DNA from: Sporosarcina ureae DSM 2281
Lineage (GTDB): Bacteria; Bacillota; Bacilli; Bacillales_A; Planococcaceae
Assembly: GCF_000425545.1 (NCBI RefSeq)
Contig: NZ_AUDQ01000012.1
Coordinates: 54,074 to 118,073 of the forward strand
Length of the DNA: 64,000 bases
Direction: 5' to 3'
The notes under the pieces: generated by a model
What the model was told of the DNA's origin: nothing
Databases searched by the model: none
The model's input: the letters and a program-made list of their open reading frames with translations, nothing else
In this document: piece by piece, positions 1-8,890 of the stretch
How positions within the stretch are numbered: the stretch's first letter is position 1
Layout of the letters: every line of letters starts with the position of its first letter
Made by a program: the position numbers and the translations under genes

Positions 1-698
1 TGAGGGGATTGGAAGACATCCAGCACATTACCCGCTTCCACGACTTGCCCGGCTTCCATGACCGCCACGCGATGACAGATCTTGCGAATGACATGCATTT
101 CATGCGTAATCAAAACGATTGTTAATCCAAGACGTTCATTAATATCCGTCAATAAATCCAGAATCGCATTCGTCGTCTCGGGATCCAGTGCGGACGTTGC
201 TTCATCACAAAGTAATACTTCGGGATCATTTGCAAGCGCGCGCGCAATGCCGACACGTTGCTTCTGACCACCCGATAACTGCGATGGATACGCCTGCTCA
301 CGGCCTGTCAGTCCAACGAGATCAATCAATTCCTTCACTTTTTGCTTACGTGCCGATTTCTTCACGCCAGCAATTTCAAGAGGAAACATAATATTCTCTT
401 CTACTGTTCTTGACCACAGTAAGTTAAAGTGCTGGAAAATCATACTGATTTTCTGGCGCGCATTGCGAAGGCCAGCACCTTTCAATGTCGTCATTTCTTG
501 TCCGTGAATCATAATACTACCGGACGTAGGTGTTTCAAGACCGTTCAACAGTCGAATTAAAGTACTTTTCCCTGCCCCACTATATCCGATGACGCCGAAA
601 ATTTCTCCCTCTTCGATGGCTAATGTCACATCATCTACCGCGACAATTTCTGAACGGTTCAATTGGAATCTTTTATGAACGTTTGTTAGTTGAATCAT
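1..698 (-). CDS. metN: Methionine ABC transporter ATP-binding protein MetN (partial, C-terminus outside window)
   Basis: ATPase of the MetNPQ methionine importer, acting at the cytoplasmic face of the membrane. The visible 232 codons hold a Walker [10 protein letters not shown] at residues 39-47, Q-loop IFQHFNLL, signature LSGGQKQR, Walker [13 protein letters not shown] and switch His in VLITHEMH. The start is the ATG at 698, preceded by a GGTGGTG ribosome site. The 3' end, with the ACT-like regulatory domain usual for MetN, lies beyond base 1. An S-box riboswitch 380 bases upstream supports methionine as substrate. The order metN-yusE-yusF-gcvH matches B. subtilis, where metP and metQ follow. 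Confidence 0.93.
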   Translation of the reverse strand, partial: MIQLTNVHKRFQLNRSEIVAVDDVTLAIEEGEIFGVIGYSGAGKSTLIRLLNGLETPTSGSIMIHGQEMTTLKGAGLRNARQKISMIFQHFNLLWSRTVEENIMFPLEIAGVKKSARKQKVKELIDLVGLTGREQAYPSQLSGGQKQRVGIARALANDPEVLLCDEATSALDPETTNAILDLLTDINERLGLTIVLITHEMHVIRKICHRVAVMEAGQVVEAGNVLDVFQSP

Positions 699-746
699 TT
701 TCCGCACCACCTTTATTAAGTCTTTTCATTATGTGTTTTAGAAAGC

Positions 747-1006
747 TACATTGCGCTTTCCGCTTTTGTTTCATCCAGCTGCAGATGCCAGCTCCTCGGG
801 TCGTTTCAGACTTTCCAAAAAGGCAAAGTGCGCCTTTGGGGTAAGTCCTCCAACGCCTGTCGGAGCTAAACGGCATCTTCCGCTTTTGTTTCATCCAGCT
901 GCAGATGCCAGCTCCTCGGGTCGTTTCAGACTTACCAAAAAGGCAAAGAACGCCTTTGTGGTAAGTCTTCCAACGCCTGTCGAGCCTACACGGCGCTTTC
1001 CGCTTT
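747..1006. repeat. Two 120-bp tandem repeats in the metN leader
   Basis: Two copies with exact 120-base period (747-866 and 867-986) plus a 20-base start of a third. They are nearly identical over the 70 bases containing TTTCATCCAGCTGCAGATGC and AGCTCCTCGGGTCGTTTC. Each copy has inverted arms (AGCTCCT... and ...GGAGCT), so each can fold into a long hairpin. The sequence resembles the dispersed CAGCTGCAG.GCC.AGCTCCTCG.GTC intergenic repeats common in Bacillales (from memory, not searched). They lie between the riboswitch terminator and metN. Confidence 0.85.
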
Positions 1007-1010
1007 AGAA

Positions 1011-1046
1011 TAAAAAAAGCCTTCCTGCAGACAAGCAGAAAGGCCG
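1011..1046 (-). terminator. Regulated terminator of the SAM riboswitch
   Basis: On the minus strand GCCTTTCTGC, a short loop and GCAGGAAGGC are followed by seven T. It lies 30 bases after the S-box aptamer, as expected for the expression platform of a transcription-terminating SAM-I riboswitch. Confidence 0.85.
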
Positions 1047-1075
1047 AACGTATGTAGTTATGTACGTTACCATTT

Positions 1076-1181
1076 CTCTCATCTATCAAAGCGTTAGGCT
1101 TTGAGTGAATTGGCACCATTTCACAAACGTGACGGTTGCCGGGCTTCATAGGGCACTTCCCTCCACCGCTCTTTATAAGAG
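1076..1181 (-). promoter_or_regulatory. SAM-I (S-box) riboswitch aptamer
   Basis: The minus strand carries the S-box core in order: P1 arm CTCTTAT (1181-1175), AAAGAGCGGTGGAGGGA, GATGAAGCCCGGCAACC-like (here CTATGAAGCCCGGCAACC), AATGGTGCCAATTC, and the closing arm ATGAGAG (1082-1076). S-adenosylmethionine binding should stabilise the aptamer and let the downstream terminator form, shutting off metN when methionine is plentiful. Confidence 0.95.
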
Positions 1182-1204
1182 TTACGTATTCAATTGATTA
1201 ACTA

Positions 1205-1234
1205 CTTATACCATACTTTGATATCTATTGTCAA
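1205..1234 (-). promoter_or_regulatory. SigA-type promoter of the metN operon
   Basis: Minus strand TTGACA (1234-1229), 18-base spacer, TATAAG (1210-1205). It sits 24 bases before the riboswitch and overlaps the last codons of the preceding gene. Confidence 0.65.
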
Positions 1235-1539
1235 CTGAGCTTCTCTAGCAAGTACGGGACGGATTGAAAGGCGTAAATCTTTTCTAAAGGCTGTCCTCTG
1301 CGTTGAATGAGTAAACAAGGAACACTTTCCACCTCATATTCTATTGCGATTTCCTGCACGTAATTCAAGTCTGCCTTTCCAATCGGTAATTTCGGACACA
1401 TTGTCTCGATTACCGTGAGCATTTTTGAAGCGACTGCACACGTTCCGCACATCGGTGTATATAAATAAAAAGCGGCTACTTGCTCTGCCGCCTGTGCACG
1501 TTGCCAGTCTTCAATTGTCCAATTATTCATGTGGTCCAC
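1231..1539 (-). CDS. yusE: Thioredoxin-like protein (YusE family)
   Basis: A 102-residue thioredoxin-fold protein with the active-site motif CGTC (MCGTCAVASK, about residues 31-40) and the cis-Pro region VESVPCLLI. Such proteins perform cytosolic thiol-disulfide exchange; the substrate is unknown. Its start overlaps the end of the toprim gene by 17 bases, so the two are translationally coupled, in the order seen for B. subtilis yusF-yusE. The symbol rests on this synteny plus the fold. Confidence 0.8.
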   Translation of the reverse strand: MDHMNNWTIEDWQRAQAAEQVAAFYLYTPMCGTCAVASKMLTVIETMCPKLPIGKADLNYVQEIAIEYEVESVPCLLIQRRGQPLEKIYAFQSVPYLLEKLS

Positions 1540-1876
1540 CTGCCAAGTATTTGGAATGTACTTTAAAATTGGCGGCAGCTAAAATGCTAGCCAATAGTTT
1601 AATAGGCGTCGTTTCTACTTCGCGGTAGAGACGATCCGTATATAAATGTCGCGCTTCTGGATACAGTTGTTTGAACAGCTTCCGAATGGACTCACCTGAG
1701 GCGTCCGCATCCATAAAGACGAACAGGTCTTGTTGCTCGTATGGTTCAAGCAGTTCCTCAATATGATACGCACTGATGGTGCCATTCGTACAAAGAATCT
1801 CTACAGGCTCTGCAAGGATCGGCACTAGCCGCTTACGATCCGAACCGCCTTCTACAATGAGAACTTTCAGGTCCAT
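1523..1876 (-). CDS. yusF: Toprim domain protein (YusF family)
   Basis: A 117-residue stand-alone toprim domain: the acidic VEGGSDRKRL strand at about residues 8-17 and the DxD motif FMDADASG in the middle are the metal-binding residues of primase/RNase M5-type folds. Small toprim proteins act on nucleic acid ends, but no substrate is known for this one. Start is the ATG at 1876 after AGGAGGAAACAGG. It overlaps yusE and lies downstream of gcvH, from which a terminator separates it. Confidence 0.8.
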   Translation of the reverse strand: MDLKVLIVEGGSDRKRLVPILAEPVEILCTNGTISAYHIEELLEPYEQQDLFVFMDADASGESIRKLFKQLYPEARHLYTDRLYREVETTPIKLLASILAAANFKVHSKYLAGGPHE

Positions 1877-1896
1877 CCTGTTTCCTCCTAGCGTGT

Positions 1897-1932
1897 AAAA
1901 AAAGCGCTAGGACGTTCCAGCGCTTTTTCTTT
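1897..1932 (-). terminator. Rho-independent terminator after gcvH
   Basis: Inverted repeat AAAAAGCGCT...AGCGCTTTTT just after the gcvH stop, with T-rich flank on the minus strand. Some read-through into yusF-yusE is possible. Confidence 0.75.
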
Positions 1933-1939
1933 TAGAATA

Positions 1940-2320
1940 TTATTCAGCTGTCATTTCTTCGTACTGCTCAGCTGTCATTAACTCATCCAATTCAGCTTTG
2001 TTATCGATTTCAACTACTACCATCCATGCACCTTCGTATGGAGATTCGTTAACCAATTCCGGGCTGTCTTCAAGGTTTTCGTTCACTTCTACAACTTTAC
2101 CAGTAAGTGGAGCGTACAATTCAGAAACCGTTTTCACTGATTCAACGCTTCCGAAAGGCTCGTCTGATTTCAATTGATCGCCCACTTGTGGCAGTTCAAC
2201 GAATACGATATCTCCTAGTTCAGACTGTGCGAAATGTGTGATTCCGATACGGTATTTACCGTCTTCTTCTTTTACCCATTCGTGCTCTTCTGAATAACGT
2301 AAATCTTTTGGTGTGCTCAT
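1940..2320 (-). CDS. gcvH: Glycine cleavage system H protein
   Basis: The lipoyl carrier that shuttles the aminomethyl group between the P, T and L proteins of glycine cleavage; in Firmicutes it is also the relay for lipoate transfer to other enzymes. The 126 residues are full length. The lipoylated Lys is K63 in [11 protein letters not shown], followed by the usual [10 protein letters not shown] and GAWMVVVE. Start ATG 2320 follows GGAGGTAACGAC. The other gcv genes are absent nearby, as in B. subtilis. Confidence 0.96.
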   Translation of the reverse strand: MSTPKDLRYSEEHEWVKEEDGKYRIGITHFAQSELGDIVFVELPQVGDQLKSDEPFGSVESVKTVSELYAPLTGKVVEVNENLEDSPELVNESPYEGAWMVVVEIDNKAELDELMTAEQYEEMTAE

Positions 2321-2396
2321 GTCGTTACCTCCAAAAATATAATAGTTTATCTACCCTTAGTTTGCCATAGTTCCCGCATAAAGACAAGATTCTAGA

Positions 2397-2756
2397 TCAC
2401 TTCTTCCACGTTTCTGTAAACGTTGTTTCATTAAATCCAACGGTCACTTTTTGGTTATCAGAAACGATTGGACGTTTGATGAGCATTCCGTCTGAAGCGA
2501 GGAGCGCGATCTTTTCATCGTCCGTCATGGTTGGTAGTTTGTCTTTTAAGTTGAGCTCACGATATTTCTTACCGCTTGTGTTGAAGAATTTTTTCATTTC
2601 GAGTCCGGAGTTCGCGATCATGTTGCGTAGTTCGTCTTCGCTTGGAGGTTGTTCGGCGATGTTCTTTTCTTCGAATGAAATCCCTTCGTCCGTAAGCCAT
2701 TTCTTCGCTTTGCGGCACGTGGTACATTTTGGATAGCCGTAGTATGTCATAGTCAT
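2397..2756 (-). CDS. yusI: ArsC/Spx-family thioredoxin-fold protein (YusI-like)
   Basis: About 119 residues of the ArsC/Spx fold with the CxxC motif YPKCTTCRKA near residues 8-17. Members are arsenate-reductase-like or Spx-like; the conserved place next to gcvH and the fad genes points to YusI, whose function is unknown. Chosen start is the ATG at 2756, ten bases after GGAGGG; an in-frame TTG at 2765 is too close to that site. Confidence 0.85.
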   Translation of the reverse strand: MTMTYYGYPKCTTCRKAKKWLTDEGISFEEKNIAEQPPSEDELRNMIANSGLEMKKFFNTSGKKYRELNLKDKLPTMTDDEKIALLASDGMLIKRPIVSDNQKVTVGFNETTFTETWKK

Positions 2757-2866
2757 AATTGTCAATCCCTCCTTTTTTTTCAGTATAGCAAATTAAGGGG
2801 GGCGGTGCTAACTTAGCGGCGTTTGATTGCTGTTGTGTTTGTGCTTTTAGAGGCTGGCAATCTGTT

Positions 2867-2890
2867 GGGCTTGGGGCTTGGGGCTTGGGG
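2867..2890 (+). repeat. GGGGCTT heptamer run (G-quadruplex motif)
   Basis: Four G-runs (2867-2869, 2873-2876, 2880-2883, 2887-2890) separated by three identical CTT loops. This fits the G3+N1-7 rule for an intramolecular quadruplex. Confidence 0.7.
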
Positions 2891-2897
2891 CTTGGCG

Positions 2898-3002
2898 CTT
2901 CGGAGGGGACGCTTTCCTGAGGGCCCGCGGCGAGCCAACTGTTCGCTGTGCTCTCTTAGTTGTCTCGCCTGTCGGGCTGATCCTCTAGGAGTCGCCCCCC
3001 TA
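2898..3002 (+). repeat. GC-rich intergenic element, copy 1
   Basis: Begins GGAGGGGACGCTTTCCTGAG and ends GATCCTCTAGGAGTCGCCCC. The same ends occur in reverse orientation in copy 2. Resembles the dispersed 'GACGCTTTCC...GGAGTCGCC' repeats of Bacillales; that likeness is from memory. Confidence 0.7.
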
Positions 3003-3170
3003 CGCACCAATCCCTTGCAAGCTGAGTGGGTGACAGTTTCTGGTGTGCATTGTATGTGGTATTGTGATTAACTTTATAAAGGAGCTTGAACTAACCAAGT
3101 GTAAAGGAAAAACCACTTAGACTCTATCTACAATAGTGGATCTAGGTACCTTCACGTTAAACATAGGATT

Positions 3171-3321
3171 GGAGCGGAAGCTGGGGCGACTCCTGGAGGA
3201 TCAGCGAGAGCCGTAACGAAGGACGGCTTTTGCGAGTAAAAGCGCAGCGTTAGGAGCATGTGCTTTCATAGACTGCCTTGAGTAAGCCACGCCCTCAGGA
3301 AAGCGTCCCCAGCTGGAGCTT
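3171..3321 (-). repeat. GC-rich intergenic element, copy 2 (inverted)
   Basis: Reads on the plus strand GGGGCGACTCCTGGAGGATC ... CCCTCAGGAAAGCGTCCCC, the reverse complement of the ends of copy 1 with a different centre. Flanked by its own short inverted arms (GGAAGCTGGGG / CCCCAGCTGGAGCTTC). Confidence 0.7.
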
Positions 3322-3398
3322 CAATCTCCTCGCACTCTCTATCTATATTCACCACTCTAACGCATTTGTTCTTGAACGACCTCTCCAATTCTCCCAAA

Positions 3399-3430
3399 AC
3401 AAAAACGCCCCACATAGGAGGCGTTTTGTC
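3399..3430 (-). terminator. Terminator of the fad operon
   Basis: AAAACGCC (3402-3409) pairs with GGCGTTTT (3420-3427) eleven bases past the fadE stop; T-run on the minus strand. Confidence 0.75.
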
Positions 3431-3440
3431 TACGTTATGA

Positions 3441-5240
3441 TTAAACGATATACTTCTCTGCTTCGATCAGCTTCTCAGCCGCTTCACGCTTCTTCGCAAT
3501 AATGTTATATGGATTATTACGAGTCAACTTACGCAACGCAGAAATCATCATGCGTTGGTTGTCACCGTCGACCGCTGCAAGCAAAGTCTCTTTTGCTGCC
3601 GCTTCGATACGTCCGAACGCTTCTTGACAGAAAATCTGTGTATAGAGAAGCTTCTGGTTCTCTTTTGCTTCACCATTCTTATTGATTGCCTTCTCCGTAC
3701 GAAGCAATGCAGACTCCATACCGAATAGATCATTCGCAATATCTGCGATGTTTACAAGGATTTCCTGCTCCTGATCCAATTTCGTGCCGTAACGCTGTGC
3801 TGCAAGTCCTGCAACCAAGATACCGATCTTCTTCGCGTTCTTCACAAGCGCCTTCTCTTGAGCCAATGCCTCTTCGCCCACTTCTTCCGGCATAAGCATT
3901 AACAACTCTTCCTGCAATGCTTGTGCTTGTTGAAGCAACGGCAATTCGCCTTTCATTGCTTTCTTCAAGAACGTACCTGGAACGATCATACGGTTGATTT
4001 CATTCGTTCCTTCAAAGATACGGTTAATACGGGAGTCACGGTAGATACGCTCTACTTCGTACTCTGCCATGAAGCCGTAACCGCCGTGAATTTGAACGGC
4101 TTCATCGGAAATGTAATCCAACACTTCTGAACCTACTACTTTATTAATAGAACATTCAATTGCATATTCAGCAATGGAAGCCGCCACTTTTGCGCCATCT
4201 TTTTGCTCTTCAGGGCTCATCGCCGCGTTACGCTCTTCAAAGTACCCAACCGTACGATAGATCAAGCTTTCTGTTGCGTACAACTTAGATGCCATCGTAC
4301 CGAACTTTTCTTTCGTTAAGTTGAATGAAGAAATCGGTGTGTCAAACTGCTTACGCTGATTCGCGTATTTGATAGCCAATTCAAGTGCCCGCTTTGATCC
4401 GCCAATCGTACCTACTCCAAGCTTGTAACGGCCGATGTTTAAGATGTTGAACGCGATCACGTGTCCGCGGCCAATCTCACCTAATAAGTTTTCAACCGGT
4501 ACTTGTGCGTCTTCTAGAATCAACGTACGTGTAGAAGATGATTTGATACCCATTTTCTTCTCTTCCGGTCCTACTGAAACGCCTGGATATTCTTTTTCTA
4601 CGATAAATGCCGTGAATTTGTCGCCATCTACTTTTGCGTAGACTACGAATACATCAGCAAATGCAGAGTTCGTGATCCACTGTTTTTCACCGTTTAGTAC
4701 ATAGTGTGTACCTGCAGCATTTAATTTAGCAGTGGTCTTCGCGCCTAGAGCGTCTGACCCTGAGCTTGGCTCTGTCAATGCATAAGCGGAGATTTTTGTT
4801 CCACTTGCAGAGTTCGGCAAGTACTTCATTTTTTGCTCATGGTTACCGAATAATACAATCGGCAATGTACCGATCCCTACGTGCGCACCGTGTGTAATCG
4901 AGAAGCCGCCTGCTACGGATAATTTTTCAGCAATCAATGCGGATGAAATTTTATCTAGTGCAAGTCCTTCATACTCTTCTGGAATATCTGCTGCTAGAAG
5001 ACCTAGATCTCCTGCTTTCTTCAGCAATGTGACAGAGTTTTCGAATTCATGGTTCTCCAGCTTTTCAATCAACGGTGTTACATCATTTTTCACATACTCT
5101 TCCGTTGTTTTGGCGATCATCTTTTGCTCATCTGTAAAATCCTCAGGTGTGAAAACGCGACTAGCGTCCATATCCTCAGTTAAAAATGCTCCACCTTTTA
5201 CGAATTCTGTCATAGTTGTTCCCTCCATAGCTTTAGTCAT
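3441..5240 (-). CDS. fadE: Acyl-CoA dehydrogenase FadE
   Basis: FAD enzyme that makes the first double bond in fatty-acid beta-oxidation. The 599 residues comprise the usual acyl-CoA dehydrogenase core, with the catalytic Glu in RIFEGTNEINRM, plus a C-terminal helical extension of about 170 residues seen in FadE/VLCAD-type enzymes. Two starts are possible: ATG 5240 after AGGGGG, or ATG 5213 after GGAGGGAACAACT, which itself lies inside the longer frame. Last gene of fadN-fadA-fadE, 38 bases after fadA. Confidence 0.93.
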   Translation of the reverse strand: MTKAMEGTTMTEFVKGGAFLTEDMDASRVFTPEDFTDEQKMIAKTTEEYVKNDVTPLIEKLENHEFENSVTLLKKAGDLGLLAADIPEEYEGLALDKISSALIAEKLSVAGGFSITHGAHVGIGTLPIVLFGNHEQKMKYLPNSASGTKISAYALTEPSSGSDALGAKTTAKLNAAGTHYVLNGEKQWITNSAFADVFVVYAKVDGDKFTAFIVEKEYPGVSVGPEEKKMGIKSSSTRTLILEDAQVPVENLLGEIGRGHVIAFNILNIGRYKLGVGTIGGSKRALELAIKYANQRKQFDTPISSFNLTKEKFGTMASKLYATESLIYRTVGYFEERNAAMSPEEQKDGAKVAASIAEYAIECSINKVVGSEVLDYISDEAVQIHGGYGFMAEYEVERIYRDSRINRIFEGTNEINRMIVPGTFLKKAMKGELPLLQQAQALQEELLMLMPEEVGEEALAQEKALVKNAKKIGILVAGLAAQRYGTKLDQEQEILVNIADIANDLFGMESALLRTEKAINKNGEAKENQKLLYTQIFCQEAFGRIEAAAKETLLAAVDGDNQRMMISALRKLTRNNPYNIIAKKREAAEKLIEAEKYIV

Positions 5241-5278
5241 TGTATTTCCCCCTATTTGTTTGTATGTTTGATTTTATT

Positions 5279-6454
5279 TTATAGAACTTCGAATACTCCA
5301 GCTGCTCCCATTCCGCCACCGATACACATCGTGACGACACCGTACTTTTTGCCTTGGCGTTTCAATTCATTAATTAATTTCAAAGTCAAAATAGTTCCTG
5401 TCGCACCTAGTGGATGACCTGATGAAATGGCTCCCCCATTGACGTTCACTTTATCTGTATCCAATCCAAGTTCACGAATCACTGCAAGTGACTGAGATGC
5501 GAATGCTTCATTGAGCTCGAAAAGGTCGATGTCTTCAATAGATAGACCCGCTAGTTTCAACGCTTTAGGCACAGCGACAATCGGTCCAATCCCCATCACT
5601 TCCGGTGGCACGCCGCCTACTGCGAAAGAAAGGAATTTTGCCATGGGTTGTAAACCACGCTTTTCAGCGACTTCTCTATCCATTAATAAGACCATTCCTG
5701 CACCGTCAGATGTTTGTGACGCGTTTCCAGCTGTGACAGAACCTGTCGCTGCGAAAGCTGGACGTAATTTTCCGAGAATTTCAGTCGTCGTACCAGGACG
5801 TACGCCTTCATCCATTTCGAATAAAACCGTTTTTTCTTGATACTTACCGTCCTCATTGACAAAACGTCTCGTTACTTCAACTGGTACAATCTCATCGACA
5901 AATTTTTCTTCTTTAATCGCCGCTTCGGTACGTTTATGTGATTCCACTGCGAACGCATCCTGATCTTCACGGGAGATGCCATACTTTTGCGCCACTTGCT
6001 CCGCTGTATGTCCCATTCCCATATAGTATTGAGGCGCTTCTTCAGCGAGTTTAACGTTCGGACGAATCGTATTCCCCATCATCGGAACCATACTCATCGA
6101 TTCGACGCCACCTGCTAAGATTGCTTCTGAGTGACCGAGCATGATACGCTCTGCCGCATAAGCGATCGACTGCAAACCGGATGAACAAAAGCGGTTGACC
6201 GTTACGGCAGGTGTCGTATCCGGTAATCCTGCTAGCGCGCCGATGTTACGCGCGACGTTCATTCCTTGTTCCGCTTCAGGCATGGCACAACCGATGATCA
6301 AGTCATCGATCGGCCCATCATAATTCCCCGCACGTTTTAATGTTTCCTTTATAGTCAACGCCCCAAGATCATCCGGACGGACAGTTGCCAAAGAACCTTT
6401 TCCTGCTTTTCCAATCGGTGTTCGAGCACCGGCTACAATTACTGCTTCGCGCAT
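5279..6454 (-). CDS. fadA: Acetyl-CoA C-acyltransferase (3-ketoacyl-CoA thiolase) FadA
   Basis: Cleaves 3-ketoacyl-CoA with CoA in the last step of beta-oxidation. The 391 residues carry the nucleophilic Cys90 in [10 protein letters not shown], the His in [10 protein letters not shown] and the second Cys in [10 protein letters not shown]. It lies 27 bases after fadN and shares its operon. A second thiolase at 53086-54237 is only distantly similar. Confidence 0.95.
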   Translation of the reverse strand: MREAVIVAGARTPIGKAGKGSLATVRPDDLGALTIKETLKRAGNYDGPIDDLIIGCAMPEAEQGMNVARNIGALAGLPDTTPAVTVNRFCSSGLQSIAYAAERIMLGHSEAILAGGVESMSMVPMMGNTIRPNVKLAEEAPQYYMGMGHTAEQVAQKYGISREDQDAFAVESHKRTEAAIKEEKFVDEIVPVEVTRRFVNEDGKYQEKTVLFEMDEGVRPGTTTEILGKLRPAFAATGSVTAGNASQTSDGAGMVLLMDREVAEKRGLQPMAKFLSFAVGGVPPEVMGIGPIVAVPKALKLAGLSIEDIDLFELNEAFASQSLAVIRELGLDTDKVNVNGGAISSGHPLGATGTILTLKLINELKRQGKKYGVVTMCIGGGMGAAGVFEVL

Positions 6455-6481
6455 TCTGCTTCCTCCTTTAGCTATCTCTCA

Positions 6482-8866
6482 TCAGTTACGTAACGGCTTA
6501 CCCTTGACTAGCATATGCTGCATACGCTGTTGTGATTTCGGTTCTGCCACTAAACTTAAAAATGCTTCGCGTTCTAAATCAAGTAAGTATTGCTCATCGA
6601 CACGTGTACCATATGGAATCTTTCCGCCAGACAGTACGTATGCGAGTTTCTTCGCAATTTTTAAATCATGTTCGCTAATGAATCCAGAACTGAACATCCC
6701 TTCAGCTGCAAGTAATAAGGTTGCATAGCCTGAATCGCCTGTTACAGGAACTTTCGCTCTCTTCGGCGCTACATAGCCCGCTTCAAATAATGACAAAGCA
6801 GCTTGTTTCGCGTCGTAGATTAGATGATCCGGATTGACACTAATGCCGTCTGCAAAGTCGAGGAAGTTGTTCTCTCTTGCTTCTTCAGCAGATGTCGACG
6901 TTTTCGCCATGGCGATCGATTCGAATACTTTATTCGCAATATGTTGATAATCAGTAGGTACACCGTTTGGCAAACCTTTCAGGTGCTTCTGATATAAGTT
7001 GACGTTACCGCCACCACCTGGAATCAAGCCTACCCCTACTTCAACGAGTCCCATATACGTTTCCATAGATGCCTGAATATGTGCAGCTGGAAGACAAACT
7101 TCTGCTCCGCCACCTAGCGTCATCTGGAATGGTGCCGCAACAACTGGCTTGCCACTATATTTAATCTTCAACATCGCGTTCTGGAATGAACGGATAACAA
7201 AGTCGAGTTCAAAGATATTATCATCTTGTGCTTCCATTAAAATCATGCCAAGGTTCGCACCGACACAGAAGTTTTTCCCCTGATTCCCGATTACAAGTCC
7301 TTTGAAGTTCCGCTCCACTTCATCTACCGCGATGTTGATCATCTGAATGATGTCCAGTCCGATCGCATTCGACTGCGAATGGAATTCTAGTAAAGCTATT
7401 CCATCTCCAAGGTCAATCAAGCTTGCGCCAGAGTTCTTCTTGATGACACCGTGCTTCTTCTTATACTGCTTCAAGTCGATCGCTTTCTCATTTACTTGCA
7501 CAGCTTGATAGTCCGAGCCATCGAAGAAGTACGTATCGCCATTCTCTTCTTTATAGAAAGTTTCATAGCCTTTATCGAGCAATGACTGAACGAGTTCAGG
7601 GATTTCCTTGCCTTCTTCTTTCAGCATGTCCACAGACTTCTTCACGCCGATTGCGTCCCATATTTCAAACGGTCCTTGTGTCCAGCCGAAGCCCCATTTC
7701 ATTGCGTTATCGATTGAAACGATATCGTCTGCAATTTCCCCATGAAGTTGTGCAGCATATAGCATCGTCGGTGTTAATGTATTCCACAAAATCTCGCCTG
7801 CACGATCTTTTGCATACAGTAACGTCTTCACTTTATTAGCTAGTCCTTTTTGCTGCTTTGCCATTTCTATTGAAGGCGCTTTCATTTTCTGCGTAGGAAC
7901 ATATTCAAATGTCTTCATATCCAATTCCATAATGTCTCGGCCTTTTTTCACATAGAAGCCTTGCTTTGCTTTCGCGCCGATCCAGCCATTATCGATCATT
8001 TTCGTGACGACCTCAGGTAGCTCAAATATTTTCTGTTCTTCACCCGTTGTCTGATCGTAGACGTTTTTCGCCACGTGCATATACGTATCCAGTCCCACGA
8101 CATCTAATGTACGGAATGTTGCAGACGTCGGACGGCCGATTAATGTACCCGTAATCGAGTCGATTTCCCCGATTGTATAACCGCGTTCGAGCATTTCATG
8201 CAATGTTACTTGTAAACCATACGTTCCGATTCGGTTACCGATGAAGTTTGGAGTATCTTTCGCAATTACAACTCCCTTTCCTAAACGATCTTCACCGAAC
8301 ACTGTCATGAACTCTACAACTTCAGGTGATGTCGTTTCTGTAGGAATAATCTCAAGCAATTTCAAGTATCTTGGAGGATTGAAGAAATGTGTGCCAAGGA
8401 AGTGCTTCTGGAAATCTTCCGAACGTCCTTCTGTCATCGCTTCAATACTGATCCCCGATGTATTGGATGAAATGATGGTGCCTGGCTTTCGCACATTTTC
8501 AATCTTTTCATATAAACTCTTTTTAATATCCAGGTTTTCTACGACGACTTCAATGATCCAATCTACGTCTTTCAATTGATCCAAATGGTCCTCAAAGTTT
8601 CCTGGTGTAAGTAATGATAAGCTTTTCTTCGTTGTCAGAGGAGCCGGTTTCTGTTTTTGTAATTTCTCCAACGCTGTTGCCGCAAACTTATTGCGGAACA
8701 TTGGATTGTCATACGTTAATCCTTTTGCCTCGTCATCTGCACTTAATTTCGGTGGTACGATATCTAGTAAAAGTACGGGAATACCAATATTCGCTAAGTG
8801 CGCTGCTATACCAGAACCCATAACTCCAGATCCTAAAACTGCCGCTTTTCTAATTTGATAAGTCAC
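6482..8866 (-). CDS. fadN: 3-hydroxyacyl-CoA dehydrogenase / enoyl-CoA hydratase FadN
   Basis: Bifunctional beta-oxidation enzyme. The N-terminal NAD-binding half begins KAAVLGSGVMGSGIAAHLAN; dehydrogenase C-domains follow (GNRIGTYGLQ, GWTQGPFEIWDAIG), then a C-terminal hydratase/isomerase domain (about residues 500-700, NFCVGANLGM and LGGGAEVCL oxyanion region). This domain order is that of B. subtilis FadN. The start is the GTG at 8866, six bases after GGGGAGGA, giving 794 residues. An in-frame ATG at 8905 falls inside the FadR operator and has no ribosome site. Confidence 0.94.
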   Translation of the reverse strand: MTYQIRKAAVLGSGVMGSGIAAHLANIGIPVLLLDIVPPKLSADDEAKGLTYDNPMFRNKFAATALEKLQKQKPAPLTTKKSLSLLTPGNFEDHLDQLKDVDWIIEVVVENLDIKKSLYEKIENVRKPGTIISSNTSGISIEAMTEGRSEDFQKHFLGTHFFNPPRYLKLLEIIPTETTSPEVVEFMTVFGEDRLGKGVVIAKDTPNFIGNRIGTYGLQVTLHEMLERGYTIGEIDSITGTLIGRPTSATFRTLDVVGLDTYMHVAKNVYDQTTGEEQKIFELPEVVTKMIDNGWIGAKAKQGFYVKKGRDIMELDMKTFEYVPTQKMKAPSIEMAKQQKGLANKVKTLLYAKDRAGEILWNTLTPTMLYAAQLHGEIADDIVSIDNAMKWGFGWTQGPFEIWDAIGVKKSVDMLKEEGKEIPELVQSLLDKGYETFYKEENGDTYFFDGSDYQAVQVNEKAIDLKQYKKKHGVIKKNSGASLIDLGDGIALLEFHSQSNAIGLDIIQMINIAVDEVERNFKGLVIGNQGKNFCVGANLGMILMEAQDDNIFELDFVIRSFQNAMLKIKYSGKPVVAAPFQMTLGGGAEVCLPAAHIQASMETYMGLVEVGVGLIPGGGGNVNLYQKHLKGLPNGVPTDYQHIANKVFESIAMAKTSTSAEEARENNFLDFADGISVNPDHLIYDAKQAALSLFEAGYVAPKRAKVPVTGDSGYATLLLAAEGMFSSGFISEHDLKIAKKLAYVLSGGKIPYGTRVDEQYLLDLEREAFLSLVAEPKSQQRMQHMLVKGKPLRN

Positions 8867-8890
8867 GTGCAATCCTCCCCTTAAGTTCTT

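Larger units (their letters stand above)
2757..3440. other. Gene-free 680-bp region carrying repeats
   Basis: No coding sequence is convincing here. The stretch holds a G-rich heptamer run (2867-2890), two inverted copies of a GC-rich element (2898-3002 and 3171-3321) and the fadE terminator. Open frames across the GC-rich element are arginine/alanine-rich artefacts without ribosome sites. Confidence 0.7.

Noticed and set aside
747..1006. CRISPR or coding repeat
   Set aside because: Only two long units without spacers; better explained as a dispersed hairpin repeat.
673..1149. Minus-strand open frame of 158 codons
   Set aside because: It runs through the SAM riboswitch, its terminator and the two 120-bp repeats; the repeated peptide simply mirrors the DNA repeat.
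2813..3071. Overlapping open frames on both strands
   Set aside because: They fall in the GC-rich element and G-run, with Arg/Ala/Gly-biased composition and no ribosome site.
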